From positions 27,521,154 to 27,585,153 of the forward strand of contig JALGQZ010000016.1 in NCBI GenBank assembly GCA_023105745.1: a stretch of 64,000 nucleotides of DNA, given 5' to 3'. Numbering within the stretch: the first letter of the stretch is position 1; each line of letters starts with the position of its first letter. This stretch comes from Austropuccinia psidii (Eukaryota > Basidiomycota > Pucciniomycetes > Pucciniales > Sphaerophragmiaceae). A program made the position numbers and the translations under genes. Below the pieces are notes generated by a model that searched no databases, was not told the DNA's origin, and was given only the letters and a program-made list of their open reading frames with translations. Below are positions 13,601 to 26,053 of this stretch, one piece after another.

Positions 13601-14282
13601 CATTAAGAATAATTTCCACTTGATGGCCTTTAATGGCTCCTAGTGGTTCATTACCAGAATCAAAGGCTTACCTATATCTGAATAGAATTTAAATAAGGTA
13701 TTCCTTCATCTCTTATGTCAATTCAAGACTAATTTGTGCTTCAATTAATTTATCAGTGAAAATTTTCTGTTTGTTGACATTTTTTACTTTTCTTATGACA
13801 GTTATTTCTTTCTTTTCTAGGGGAAAAGAAAATTTTTGTCTCTTATTTTCCACTATTGTAAAATATATGTCTTTATGATTAATAATATCAATACCATAGA
13901 TATTAAGATAGTCATTACCAAGTATGAATTGTTCTGAAGTGCAATTTTCCATAGCAAAATATTCAAACTTTAGTCTAATACTTCCTTCAGGGTGAGGAAT
14001 TATCATTTCTTCTTCAAGAATTCCCAAAGGGTGTGTAACATGGCTATCACTTCTCAATCTTCTACCTTTAATTGGAATCACTTTTTCTTTCCAATTGGTA
14101 TAAATTCTGTCAAGATAATTTCTACCAACACAAGTGCAGAAAGTTCCTGAGTCAATGTGTATCTTTGCTTCTATTTTTTTTATCACAATGTTAGTGATAC
14201 AAGATGATCCAGCTGCATATACTTTACCTTGGTAAGTTTTGGTTTTCTGCATTTTAGAATATTGCACATGTATGAGATCCAT
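10700..14282 (-). pseudogene. Gypsy-A2 protease-Pol relic
   Basis: Going down from 14282 the order is as follows. Protease has IDSGTFCTCVG (DSG active site). RT at 13071-13620 has the catalytic block as NIDDII (Tyr lost). The RNase H region has [10 protein letters not shown] near 12540. Integrase at 11167-11982 has a CDRCQK zinc-binding end, IVDRYSK, ISDRYKEF and IAERIIQTLEEM as the D-D-E region. A C-terminal stretch ends near 10980 (HGKNAVRVKITGEL). Frameshifts and stops separate these pieces. The protein is clearly homologous to Gypsy-A1 Pol and serves as the in-window comparison for A1's lesions. Confidence 0.75.
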
Positions 14283-16416
14283 GCATTCCTCAATTCATTT
14301 TGGCAAGTGATTATGCACTTCTGTGACTTCAAAGGACACATTGATGTTTTCTATGCTAAGTTCATCTGGCATTTCTTCTTCTTCAGAAGGCTTAGAATCA
14401 CTTTCATGTACATTTACGTCATTTTTTCTTTGGTCTCTTCAGTCTTTTAAATTTCTATATGATCAATTCTTGTTTTCTTTTGAAAATTATTAGCCAAATG
14501 ATCTGTACTTCAAAATTTATGAAATTTCAAAGGAGCTCTTCCTTGTGGTTTATTTGGTCTTGAAATTGGTTTCCAAATTGTCTTAATGTCTATTGGGGGT
14601 TTATACCAATTTTTATCAATTTCTGTTCTGGTAGTTATGTCTTCCATTGCATTTATATAATATTCTGTAGAGCAAGCCTCCAGAAATCTGCTTCTTATAG
14701 CATTCTAAAATTCACCACCACCTTTTCTTAATATCCTTCTATGTACCATTGGTTCAGATATATCAGTATGAAGGGCAGTTAATCTGTCCTTCTGCTTAAG
14801 AAACCAGGACAAGGGATTTTCTCTTTAAATATCAAAAATTTCTTCTTCAAAAGGATTTTCCATTCTAAATATCCAGGAGTCATTAGCCCATTTGGAAATA
14901 GTCTTTTATTTCCACCAAGTCCAAAAGTGTTTATCATGGTCTGCTCTCATTTTATGATACCATTTATTTTCTGATTTGGTAAATTATTAGTGTAATCTGG
15001 AACTTATTTATTAATCTTGTATGTTAAATTATTTTTTAAACAAATCAATTTTTTTCATGAATTCCATATGATTATATTCTCTTTGACCACTGAGGTTAGG
15101 CTATTTCTCTAATCTGGGAATGTCTTTGAAGTTAAAGACAGTTTTCACTTTTGCATTGATTGAAATATTATGATGTAAGTCATTATTCAAGCTAAACACA
15201 TTTCTGTCAAATATTGGTGTGTACTTTCTTGGTATTTCATTTTTCAATTATATATTGTTAATACTTCATTGAATATCTTTTTTCAATTAAAGTCTTGCTT
15301 TATCAATTTTTTATAATTGCTCTTGAAAAAGAGCTGCATTATAGCCAGTTGAATTTTCCAAGCTCTGAACTTGTAATGTTAATTATTGAAATTGTTTAGT
15401 AATAAAGGAGATATAATTATCATCTGGATGATTAATAAGTGTAAATTTGGACCCAATTATTTCACAAATATGCATCAAAAACAAGATATTTCCCTTATTT
15501 ACATTTTATAAATTCATAAAGGTATTTTGTAACTCATTCAGTTGCAAAATTTCTCTACCCATATTTTTTGGATATACTCAAAACTGTTAATGTTTGTTAA
15601 GGCTTTTTTTATTGAAAACTTTAAATTGACATACAAGCTTTACAAGTTCTATTTCTTTGGGAAGGATTGGTTCATTCTTTCCTCCTCCTTGTTTTTAAAT
15701 TCCATGAAAGCTCTTGCCATATTGAACACATTTTCCATGGTTGTTTTTTCCTTCTTTGGAATTCAGTAGCTCTGGGGGTAGGGATTTCCATTTTCCTTTT
15801 CCTTTTGCTTGCCCTTCTGGGTGTTGTTTGGGGCTTTATTGCCCTTGTTTGACACTTGTTGAGGCGGAATCTTGCTTTTTGAGGCTTGGGACGCTTCCAA
15901 AGGGCTGTTTTCCTTCTTTTGGGCCAACTATTTCTTCTGATACTCTGACAAAATTGTTTGTTTTTTGACCAATATTTTATCTTTTGGACCTTTCCTTTTC
16001 AATACATAGGTGTTGACACCTTCAGAAGTTCTTGTGTCTTTTCTAAGAACAAGAAATTATTCAATTTAATAAAAGAGTTTATTGTCCCTATCAAAAATCT
16101 GGGAAGAAGCTCCCACTCCTGCTTCTTTTCCCCCATAAACCAGTACTTGTACTGAGACTGGTATATCTCTAGTACTGCTTCTTGAAAATTGTTCAGATCT
16201 GAAAACAGGAATAGTAGTTATTTCAGCTTCTGGACTCTAAATAAGAGTGTCAAAGGTTCTGAATAGCCTTTTGTAGCTGGTGAAAGCTCTGGAATCCTCA
16301 ATTTCTGCCTCTCCTCTGGGACGAAATTCTTGTCTTTTGGATTTATGACTTGAATTTCCTGGTCTGGATCCATTTGATAGGATGAAGTAGTTTCTTCCAC
16401 TTCTATTAGAAGTCAT
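14283..16416 (-). pseudogene. Gypsy-A2 gag relic
   Basis: The gag ATG is at 16416-16414 and the protein begins MTSNRSGRNY, colinear with A1 Gag (MVHTRNGSNY). The first stop in this frame falls near 16220. The zinc knuckle near 14500 is destroyed: its three Cys positions are Phe, stop and Phe, while the HLAN part survives. A capsid-like region near 14850-14950 still shows KWANDSWIF-type residues. The 5' part is also read in the ORF1 frame, listed separately. Confidence 0.65.
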
Positions 16417-17518
16417 TCCAAATCAATTTAGAGCAAATGTGACTAAGGAATGGCTTGAATTCACCTTCTGGACCTTTAAAGGGTTCTTTTGTAAGTAAAC
16501 CTCTGGGTCTTGGGCTAGTTTGAATTTCAACACTTGACTCTGAGATGCCAGAGTCATAAGAGCTTTTGCTGATACATGACACTAGAATGAAAAAGAAATA
16601 TAATTTTGTTTATTGAAAAATAAGAAGAACTTATTAATGAAACTTCTTTGATAAAGATTTTTTATGGAAAATTATGTCAAAAATAAAGAAAAATATTTTT
16701 AAGTAAATATTTTCAAATTTTTTTATTTCAAATTTTATTTTCTTTAAAGGAATAATAATTATGCAAATAATAAGTTTTTGATTAAAATTATATTAGTATT
16801 CACTTTATACTAGAATAACTCAGAGAATAAATTTCAAGTCTGTGATTTGAAAAAGCCACTGGTTGGAAAATGAAAATTTATTTCAAATCACTCAATATTA
16901 TATTGTTTAAAAAAAGCTTTTTTAAGAAAAACAAATTTATTAATAAACAAAAGATTATTTATAAGGGATAAGTCCCAGAAAATCCCAAATTTAGAGTAAA
17001 TATGGCAATTTTACGTTAGAATTGAGTAAAATAAGGTCTAAAATATGATTTATGTCCCAAAAATCGGTTAAAACCATGGCCAGGACCCCAAATGTAAGTT
17101 TTTCCTATTGGACCATAGATGATAGTAACAAATATCAAGAGGATCATGACTTTTCTCAGTAGAAAATATAATCTAATCAAATATTATAATCACATATTAA
17201 TATAATTATTAAATATAATTATAAAAATATAATTAATTTTCATTAAATAATTTAATAATAATAAAATCTTGATGATTATAATAAGCTATAAGTATCCTGT
17301 TATTATTATAGTCACTGACAGTTATAATAATGCGAGATATAAAAGCTCTTAATGAGACAATTTGGTAATGATAATATTTATTCACTTATAAATAATGTGC
17401 ATATTATTTATAAAAGAAATATCACACAGACTGTGCAGAGATGAATCTTATAGAGAAATGCTATATAAAAAAACTAACACCAGATAAAAAAGATATAGAA
17501 ATTCAGAGAAAACTTACT
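15649..17518 (-). pseudogene. Gypsy-A2 spliced ORF1 relic overlapping gag
   Basis: Inferred exons on the minus strand: the last base of an LTR exon (A at 17518); 16581-16474 starting TG, so the join creates ATG; 16402-16268; 16198-15649. The introns are 16582-17517, 16403-16473 (71 nt, containing the gag ATG) and 16199-16267 (69 nt, donor now GC). Exon content matches A1 ORF1: SSVEIQ, then QMDPDQE and RIPELSPATKG, then LNNFQEAVLEIYQSQYKYWF, and at the end VFNMARAFMEFKNKEERMNQ with the stop in the same place. Internal stops show decay. The first exon starts MSCIS against MSLIK in A1. Confidence 0.6.
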
Positions 17519-19254
17519 TATAATATTTATTTAATTCAATAAGTAAAACAAATATATCTATAGTATTAAATAATTTTTATAAGCTAAAGAAACACAAAAA
17601 ACCCAATGTTTTAAATAAATATAATAGCTTTATATGATGAAATAAGATTATTAGATTTTTTGAAGGAATTTGTGGATTTTAAAAGATATTTGAGATAAAC
17701 ATCTTATAAGCTAAAATGTATTATTGGTGATTACAACAATATAATCTGAATTCTATGATTCAAATTCTTCAATTTGAAATTTATAAATAATGAAAAACTC
17801 AATAATTATTTTTAATGATAAGATTTTATATTTAATAAAACTTTACCTTTTCAAATGTTTAATTTGATTTATTGATTGATGATGATAGGCAAAACAGTGA
17901 TGTAAAGTCTTTTTTTATGCCTTCAGCACAGCTGTCATGAGTAATAATGGATATAAAGGGTGTTTTTAGGTCACAACTGAAAACCCTGCTTAAAAATAAG
18001 GTTCTTAACTTAAGATAACTTAATTTTCATTCAAATTTAAAGTTACCAGTCTTATTTTCAACTCCAAGTAGCTTCAATCCTCTTTTGGATTAATTATTTT
18101 AAGTTTATTTATATTGAATTTCATCACATGAACAGCTTAAAAATAAAGTTTCAAGTGAAAATCTCTTGAATTGGATTTTAATTAAGTTTCAAAGAAATCT
18201 TGATTTTCTTAAAGAATAATTAAAAAAGTTAATTTCAAGGCCAATTACCAATTCATCCTGCTTGCAAAAAGATAGTTAAACTTTAATTTCTAAACAGATA
18301 AAATTGAATGTCAAGCTTTTTGAAATTTTCAACCGAGCCCATTAAGAATTTCATTTTTAATGAAGTTTTGAAGTTATTGCCCATTTTCCACATAAAATAG
18401 CAATACACACCAGTACTTACCTTTTGATAGGTTTTGACACTTATAGATTCAAGGTTTAAGATTATTTAAGCTTCCTTAAACTTAATTAATCTTCAAAACT
18501 TCTTAAAACCTTGTTAAGAAGTCTGCATGTAGGGATTCACCCTTTTGCAGCTTGTAATTCCTGTCCAAATTGGGGATAAATCAGTTCAAACTTCAATGTT
18601 CAATAAAAGGAAAATACTCAAGTTTAAATAAGGTTGAAAATACTCCAATAAATGTGGAAATCTTTGATTTATTCCTTGCAGATCCCAAAAGCTGGGTACT
18701 CTGGCTCTATTTGGATTTTTTCCTTTGTCTCACCTTTCTGCTTGGATTTTTCCCTTCTGTTTATTTAAAGCCATGCTATAGCTTTGAATAAATTTTGATT
18801 GATCCCACCCAATATTTAAATCTTGTATGGTAAATACTTAGCCTATTCAGTAAATGTACACCACACCTCAATTTTAACTAAAGTTTTGGTATGTTTGCAT
18901 AAACCTTATAAAAATTTAAATTTAAGCTTATTTAATCTTAAATTTAACAATCTTAAAAAAATTTGCAAATAGTTAATTTATACTGTGAGATTCTTACATT
19001 TTTTAATAAAAGAAGAAATAGCCATTGTTGGGTATAACATCCCAAGGGTATACCCTAGGTTATTCCTGGTGTAGAATCCAAGAATGACATGATATTTATT
19101 ACTTTTTTTATCAAAAAAGAAATTATACTTGTTGTTTGTTTTTTGTTATTTTTTATTTTGAATTCACTGGATAATGCTTTTTAGGACTAAATCAACTGTA
19201 TAGAAAGTTATTTGTGGCCTTATGGGTATGTCATACATGCTTCACAGGCCCAAA
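17093..19254 (-). repeat. Gypsy-A2 5' LTR
   Basis: The LTR is about 2.16 kb, reading from 19254 down to TGTAAG (rc) at 17093, with the PBS-like TTTGGGGTCCTGGCCATGG immediately inside. A consensus donor GTAAGT starts at 17517 with A before it. It faces the solo A2 LTR at 19260 across only five bases. Confidence 0.75.
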
Positions 19255-19259
19255 GTAAT

Positions 19260-21403
19260 TTTGACCCTGTGAGGTATATATGACATACCCTTAAGGCCAC
19301 AAATAGCTTTATATACAGCTGATTTAGACTTGAACAGAATTTTCAGCTGAAATTGAAATACAAAATAACAAAAAATAGGTTTAAATTTTTTTTGGAGAAA
19401 CAAAGTTATAATTATTTTTTTATTTTTTTATTCTACACCAAAAATAACCTAGGGTACACCCATAGGGTGTTATACCCAAAAATGCTTATTTCTTAAGTTA
19501 TTGTAAGATTTAAGAATATCACAGTACTAGTGTAACTTTTTTAACATTTTTTTAATATTGTTAATTTTAAGCTTGAATAAGCTTAAATTTAAAGTTGCAT
19601 AAGGTTTATGCAAACTTACAAAAATTTTAGTTAAAATTGAGGTGTTGTGTATATTTACTGAATTGGCTAAGGATTTGCCATACAGGATGTAAATCCTGCA
19701 TCGGCTCAATTTAAAAAGTGTTCAAGGCTATGGTATGGCTTTAAATAAATAAAAGGGCAAAATTCACGCAAAAAGGTAGGACAAAGGGAAAAGACCAAAC
19801 AGAGCTGGGGTACCCAGAATTTTGGATCTGAAAAGATTCAATTCAGGTTGTCCACCTGTATTGTAGGATTTTTAATCTTATTTAAGCTTTAAGATTAGAC
19901 TTTGATCCAACCTTAAAGTTTCAACTGTTTTTATGCCAATTTGGACAGGAATTTTAGGCTGCCAAAGGGTAAATCCCAATATTCAAGCTTGAAATTAAAG
20001 CTTTAAGAGCTGTAAAAGCTTAAATAAGCTTAAACCTTTGAATTTACAATCATTAAAACCTTATCAAAAGTTAAGGTTTAGTGTGTATTGCTATGTTATG
20101 TGGAAAAATAGCAATAACTTCAAAAATTCATTAAAAGTCTAAATCTCAATGGATTTTCTTGAAACTTTCATACAGCTCACAATTAAATGTTATCTGTGTA
20201 TACGTCAAATTTTGAGTATCTTTTATAAACAGGTTTCATTTGTAATTAGCCTGGAAAATTACTCTTTTAATTATACTCAGAGAAAATTAAGATTTCTTTA
20301 AAAATTAATTAAAAATTGAGTTTAATAGATTTTTTGCTTGGAGGTTTGGTTTTAAGTTTTTCATGTAATGCTCCTAAATATAAATAAACTCATTTCATTC
20401 TAAAACCTAAAATAATTAACTTAAATGAGGATTAAAGTTACTTGGAGATAAGAATAACACCAGTAACTTTCAATTGGAATTAAAAATAAGTTACCTTAAA
20501 GCTAAGAACTTTATTTTTAAGCATGGTTTTTCAGTTTTGACCTCAGCACACCCTCTATATCAATTATTAATCATGAGAGATGCTCTGCAGACATAAAAAG
20601 AGTCTATTCATCACTGTTTTTGTCTATCAACTCAATCCAATCCAATCATATTAGAAATTTAAACAGGTAAAGTTTTATTACATATAAAATCTTATTATTA
20701 AAGTAATTCTTTATAAATTTTAAATTGGAGAATTTAAATCATAGAATTCAGATTATTGTTGTAATCACCAATAATATATTTTCTTTTATAAAATTATTGT
20801 CTTTAAAATATATTTTAAAATCCACAAATTCCTCTCAAAACTCTTTAATCATATTTTTACTATAAAAAGGTGTTTTACCTTTTAAAATATTGATTTTTGG
20901 TGTGTTTTTAATTTATAAAAATTATTTAATACAATAACTGTTGTATTTGACTTGTTGTATTAAATATATATTATAAGTAAGTTTTTGTCTAAAAATTCTA
21001 TAATTTTCAGAATCTATGATTAGTTTTTTTATATAGAATTTTTCTGTAAGAGTTATATCTGCACAGTGTGTTTTATGATTTCTTTTTATAAATAATATTT
21101 ATATTATTTATAAGTGGTTAAATATTTATATTTTCCACATGTAATTGTCTCATTATAAGCTTTACACTTTTTATTGTTATAACTGTCAGTGACTATAACA
21201 GTAATAGAATAATTATAATTTATTATAATTATTAATATTTTTTTGTTATTATATTATATAATAATAATCAAATTCATTTTTTTTAATAATTATATTCAAT
21301 TTGAGGTTATAATATTTTGTTATATTATATTTTTCTACTGAGGACAGTCATAGTACTCTTGATATTGTTACTATTATCAAGAGTTTCATAGACAAGCCTT
21401 ACA
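19260..21403 (+). repeat. Solo Gypsy-A2 LTR
   Basis: This plus-strand LTR of 2144 bp is bounded by a perfect GTAAT duplication (19255-19259 and 21404-21408). It landed exactly at the right edge of the minus-strand A2 element. Donor A|GTAAGT is retained at 20977. Confidence 0.8.
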
Positions 21404-21408
21404 GTAAT

Positions 21409-23699
21409 TGACATATTGTGAGACAAATTGAGTGATGTGATCATTTTATCCTGGATTACAATTCATTTTACCATGGACCTTTCCATCATACTTAATATTT
21501 CAATGCCAGATACTATAGCTGTCAGTAAATCTGGACCAGAAAGAAAGGTTTCTTCATCCAACTTAACAGATGCTAATTCTACTATCCTGTGATCACCTGG
21601 TACCCACAAATATCATGCTTTAGATTCAATGGTTATTCCTAGGTTGTAACCAATTTTTGCCCTTATGCACCTGCCTTTCTCACCGGTGTGGTTGTGAATA
21701 AAACCTTTAGCCCCAAAAACTCTAACCAGATGAAAAGATGGTTTGTTGTAAGGGTTTTTCTTTTTCCAGAATATAATACTTAATTAAAGACCCATGCTGG
21801 AGGTTTGACTTAAAATCTCAATAAGGATAAAAGAATTCTAGAACCAATGAGCTATGTTCTTGCCCTTTTGGATAGTGTATGCTTGGTGCTTCCTATTTTC
21901 CCATTGTGATGATTCTCATGAGCTGCACTAAATTTCTGAAAAATTCTCTGTTTGGTACATAAGCTGTCAAACAATTGATTTTTGAGTTCCAGACCATTGT
22001 CATTGTGTGAATGAAAGATATTGTGCAGTGTTCTCTTGTTAAATCAGATCATCCAGGTCCGGAGTTATAGTTTTGCTTCTATTTTGTCAATTAGTGGTCT
22101 TTCTGCCACTAATCAAGAGAAAACATCTTGGAAAATTAATGTTTATTTTTTGCTATCTATAGGTCCTATCAGATATGCATAAATTATATCACCAAGGGCA
22201 ATAATCAGCTGTCTCAAAGGCAATTTAATTTGGGAATTTTGACTTTTAGATAGTGCACAGGTTTGAAAAACAGAATTGAATATTAATTTCTTTTTTGATA
22301 TTTCTTTTGCAGCACAAAAGGTTGTTATGAATGATAGGTTAGTCAGGTGTTGATGCCATAAGATGGCTGTGTTGGGAAGAATCTATTTTGGAGTTGGGGA
22401 TGTGGCTATGTTCACAAGAGGAGGGGTCTCACCTGAAAGATGCCTGATATAAGTCATAACTTTAGAAAGGTATTTGAAAAAAGGTTGGGATAAAGAAACA
22501 AACCCTTGAAAATTTCATTTTAAAGTAGGAATAGTGTTGCCATTTTCATGGAATTAAAATAATTTTTTCGAAGCTAATGAATATTTTTTGTGAGGAAGAT
22601 CTTGCTATTGATAACACTATACCAGGTATGTTCTTATAGTACATTACGCCACTGATAAGTAATGGGGTATTGATAGGCTTTAGTACAATGTCTCAAATTC
22701 CCCCTACTTAAATTTATTGCCTTATGCAATAGTTAAAATTATATTAGTAGTAGTTGATCTAGTAAATGAAGATACATTCCCTAAAAAAATAGCAAGTGTC
22801 CCCCAAATCTGGAATTGTCTGACTTTTTTCTAGGAGGGGTATCACTTAAATTTCAGCTACTGGTGGCCTTTTTATTTGATTTACCATAGGCCTTTGTGCA
22901 GAGTTTACATTCATGCTCCCAGTTCCTTCCTATAAGGGAATAAAATCATGGGCTGTAGGGTGTCAGCCATTTCTTTTTCCTCTCTTCATTCCTTGCAATT
23001 TTACTCCAGTATTTGGTTTTTGGTGATTATATTTATTACTCCAATTTTTCTTTGAGGAAGCTTTTTCTTTTGTGTTGATAACTGATATTTGAGGGTCCTC
23101 ATGTGTTGATTGGCTGGATTTTAGCTGAATTTTATGTCCATAATGTCTTTGCAATGAAATTTTAAGGCAGGGTTTGTTTCCTTCAAAGCTCCAAGGGTGC
23201 TAGAAATATAATATTGCTATCAAGTTATCTTTATCAATTGGCCCAATTTTATGTTTTATACTTTTGATCACATGAGAAACCATGTTAAAGGATTCATTTC
23301 TGGCTTGTAATAGTGTGTTCAACTGGAGTACAATGGTATACAAATAAATTTTGGAAAAAAATTCTTTATTGTTTTATAAATGGCTATACCATTTTCTAGT
23401 GTTATTTTGGTCCATATTTAATCAAAAAGCATGGGGCCAACACTGTTGAAGATGAAGGATACATAAATGGGATTCAAGAGGGGGATGCTCCATTTTTTGA
23501 GAGATTCGAAGTAATCTGGATCATTTTCAAAGTAAATAATCCAAGTATTGATTAGATTGAATGACCAGAAGTTGAAGCTTGCTCCATTCAATGAAGGTTT
23601 TGGTTGGATGTCTTTGACTATCTTTCCAAATAACTGGAGTATTTTGGCTTTTTTTCAGCTTTCTATAGTCTTGACATGGTAGAGATATGAGGATTCATT
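21409..23699 (-). pseudogene. Copia Gag-integrase relic
   Basis: The minus strand carries a decayed Gag-like start near 23400-23650 (FNFWSFNLINTW and DPDYFESLKKW). A basic linker at 22963-23154 follows. A Copia integrase core comes next: FSWLVAERPLIDKIEAKL with one stop, HSHNDNGLELKNQLFDSLC for the HSDNG(G)EF region, and a trace of the NG-KxR block near 21900. Stops and shifts are frequent. Its 3' continuation is the RT fragment at 8505, on the other side of the A2 insertions. Confidence 0.6.
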
Positions 23700-23704
23700 G
23701 ATGG

Positions 23705-25604
23705 TGTGAGCCTTGAGGTATATTTTACATAACCAAATAGGCCACAATTAATGTTGAAATTAATTGTAAACTATGCATAACCCATAAGTCATGCATATAT
23801 CCCAAAATAATCATTTTTTATTCAAGAAAAGATGTATAACTCTTTTGTAAGTAAGTAAATCCATGAATTCAAAGTCATATTTGGATTCTACACAAAAGGT
23901 TTACCTAGGGTTTCTTCATAGAGTTAATAAGCTCAAATCAACTCCTTGAGGTGGTAATATGAAAAATACTTCAATACTGCATCATCAATACCACATAAAA
24001 GAATTGTGAAAATGTTTGTTTTTCTCAATTTCATGCCAAAATAATGGGAATGTGAGAAATCCTATTTCACATATACACTGAGATTAGTTTTATGCATGTC
24101 TATGGCACTTAAAAATATAGTATTCTTACATACAGCTTTGATACACTCATAGTGGATATCAGTCTTGAAGCCTGAATTACTATTTTTGACGTGAAAATAG
24201 CTAGGGGGACCTAAGACATGAAAGAGAGCCAGGTTAGCCAACTTCTGAGGCCTCTGAAGCATGTTGAGCTCTAAAGCTTGGATCCATTTCTGATCATAGC
24301 CCAATTAGTATACTAAAGCATTTTTGGAACTTGGTTACCAAGTCAAACTCATTAAATCATAAGAAAATTGCAAATAAGGTGCTATTTTGATGTTACAAAA
24401 AGGTAAAGAGCAACTTAGACTCCTTTAACCATGTCAATTCTTAATTATTTTTTATGAATAAAACCTGAAAGAACAATTGAAACCCTTTTTGGAATAGTAT
24501 CCATTTATTTACCTCATAGCAACCTGCTATACTGTGCTATTTGCAGTTCTACATATAAATGAAGTAAAAACTTCAAAAATTAATTAAAAATACAATTTTT
24601 GATGAATATTTCTTCAGAATTCAGGAGCAATGGAGAATGTTACTATTCATAAATAAACCAAAAATAATCATGTCTTCATAAGTAAAATGAAAGTTTTACT
24701 TACAGTCCATTCTTGATGATTCCATGTGAAACACTAAATCTTCAAAAATTCACAGAAAAAAAAACCTGTGATGGAATTTCCAATAACATTGATAAATTTG
24801 AGTAATTGATGTGTTTTTGAAATAAAAAATATCTACAGTTGTTCATCCTTTTATTCTTAACCATAAATGTCTTGGTCGTCACATAAAAGCCTTAATTAAG
24901 TAGTCATGATAATCTTACATGACAACAGATGATGTAATCAATAATCCAAAAATAATAATTGCTTCCTCACTCACTCATTTTTCAGTTTGCTCCATGGCAC
25001 ACCTCTGTGAGCTTTTTTTGACTTAAAAGAGGCCCCCTCTTGCTGTTTTTTCCAAATCATCTTATTTTCCAATTTTAGCTTTATTACCAAACAGTGAGTA
25101 TTAGTTAAAACTATTCTTAAAGTGTTTTATTCTTTTAGAATCAATCAGAAAGACGTGAAATCATAGAAATAAACTCTAAGTTTTTGTAATACTTTTATAA
25201 ATCAATTTTGATCCTTTAGATCCTCAATTCATCCACTAAATCTCTCTACCAGTTCTTTTCAAGGTTTTATTGGAGCGTTAGTGAGTGGTTTTAATTAATT
25301 CTTAAAGTTTTTCTCTAGTAATATTTTTATTAAGGAATTATAGTGATAATTATTCTTGCAAAAGATAATTATAAATTAAAATGCTTTAGTTATTTCAATA
25401 AAGAAGCTTTATTATTAAATACTTCTTGTAGACAATTACTGCTTACTGTTACAATCACTATTAGTGTATATCAGGTAAAAGAAATAATTGATTAATTAGT
25501 TATTTTAGTGTAATTATAATAATATTCATTATCAAATTTCATCAGAACAGTCATATTACTGTTTATTAATAATATTATCAAAAGTTCAATAGACACATAG
25601 TACA
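23705..25604 (+). repeat. Solo Gypsy-A LTR in Copia gag
   Basis: This 1900-bp LTR runs TGTGAGCC...TACA and is flanked by a perfect GATGG duplication (23700-23704 and 25605-25609). It belongs to the same family as the A1 LTRs. The donor is kept as A|GTGAGT at 25094. Confidence 0.85.
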
Positions 25605-25718
25605 GATGGTTTGTCTGTTTTTTATTTTTTTTGATTTTCTTCTCTCATAAATTCTTCTGTAATCTGTTCAGATTTAATTTTCCAGGTTAACTAAAGTATA
25701 CTATTGAGCTGTATATAT

Positions 25719-26053
25719 TGTGGTAAGCTTCCTATAAACTGTTATTCACTCATAATAACCCAATTATAGATAATAATAAGATTATTATGTATCACATTTT
25801 TGTATTTTAATTGAATAAATTTATGGATATTATTTGTTTATATCTCCCCTTTTATAAATAAAATGAAATAGGATGTACCTGAAGCTTTTTAGAAGAAGAG
25901 AAAATTAATAAAATGTAAGATCTCACAGAATATAGGAGAAGAGTTAGATATTGTGGTGTTTCATATAGTAAGTACAGGTATTTTTTATCTGTGTCAAGTT
26001 GTGGTTGATTAGATATGGTGGAAAAATAATGAAAACTTCAAGCTTTCATTACA
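25719..26053 (-). repeat. Copia 5' LTR (right end) and leader
   Basis: The segment runs TGTAATG (minus strand, at 26053) to CCACA at 25719, about 335 bp, and resembles 4945-5301. The 25610-25718 stretch is Copia leader or gag start. A clear tRNA-Met PBS is not visible, and the outer flanks share no duplication with the left LTR. Confidence 0.45.

Larger units (their letters stand above)
8511..19254 (-). mobile_element. Gypsy-A2: complete but inactivated chromovirus-like element
   Basis: LTRs lie at 8511-10539 and 17093-19254. A polypurine tract abuts the left LTR (rc of 10540-10551) and a PBS-like sequence abuts the right one (rc of about 17074-17092). The order from right to left is ORF1/gag, protease, RT, RNase H, integrase. 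The flanks are Copia sequence; the putative 5-bp duplications (GTCAC at 8506-8510 and GTAAT at 19255-19259) agree at only three of five bases, which suits an old insertion. Many stops and frameshifts show it is dead. Confidence 0.75.
4945..26053 (-). mobile_element. Decayed Ty1/Copia element split by three later insertions
   Basis: Two related LTR-like segments (about 4945-5301 and 25719-26053) flank minus-strand relics in Copia order: Gag and integrase at 21409-23699, the start of RT at 8265-8505, then RT core and pol end at 5310-6352. Removing the insertions (6353-8264, 8511-21408, 23705-25609) leaves about 3.7 kb of internal sequence, a normal Copia size. Reading resumes across each gap: at 6352/8265 a Copia G-I-N-F-N-E-A-F stretch is restored by joining the flanks. 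The left LTR edge is approximate and I could not find a matching target-site duplication for the whole element. Confidence 0.7.

Noticed and set aside
25719..26053. Target duplication for the whole Copia element
   Set aside because: The bases outside the right LTR (AATAA or ATAAT) and those near the left LTR edge do not match convincingly, and the left edge is uncertain.
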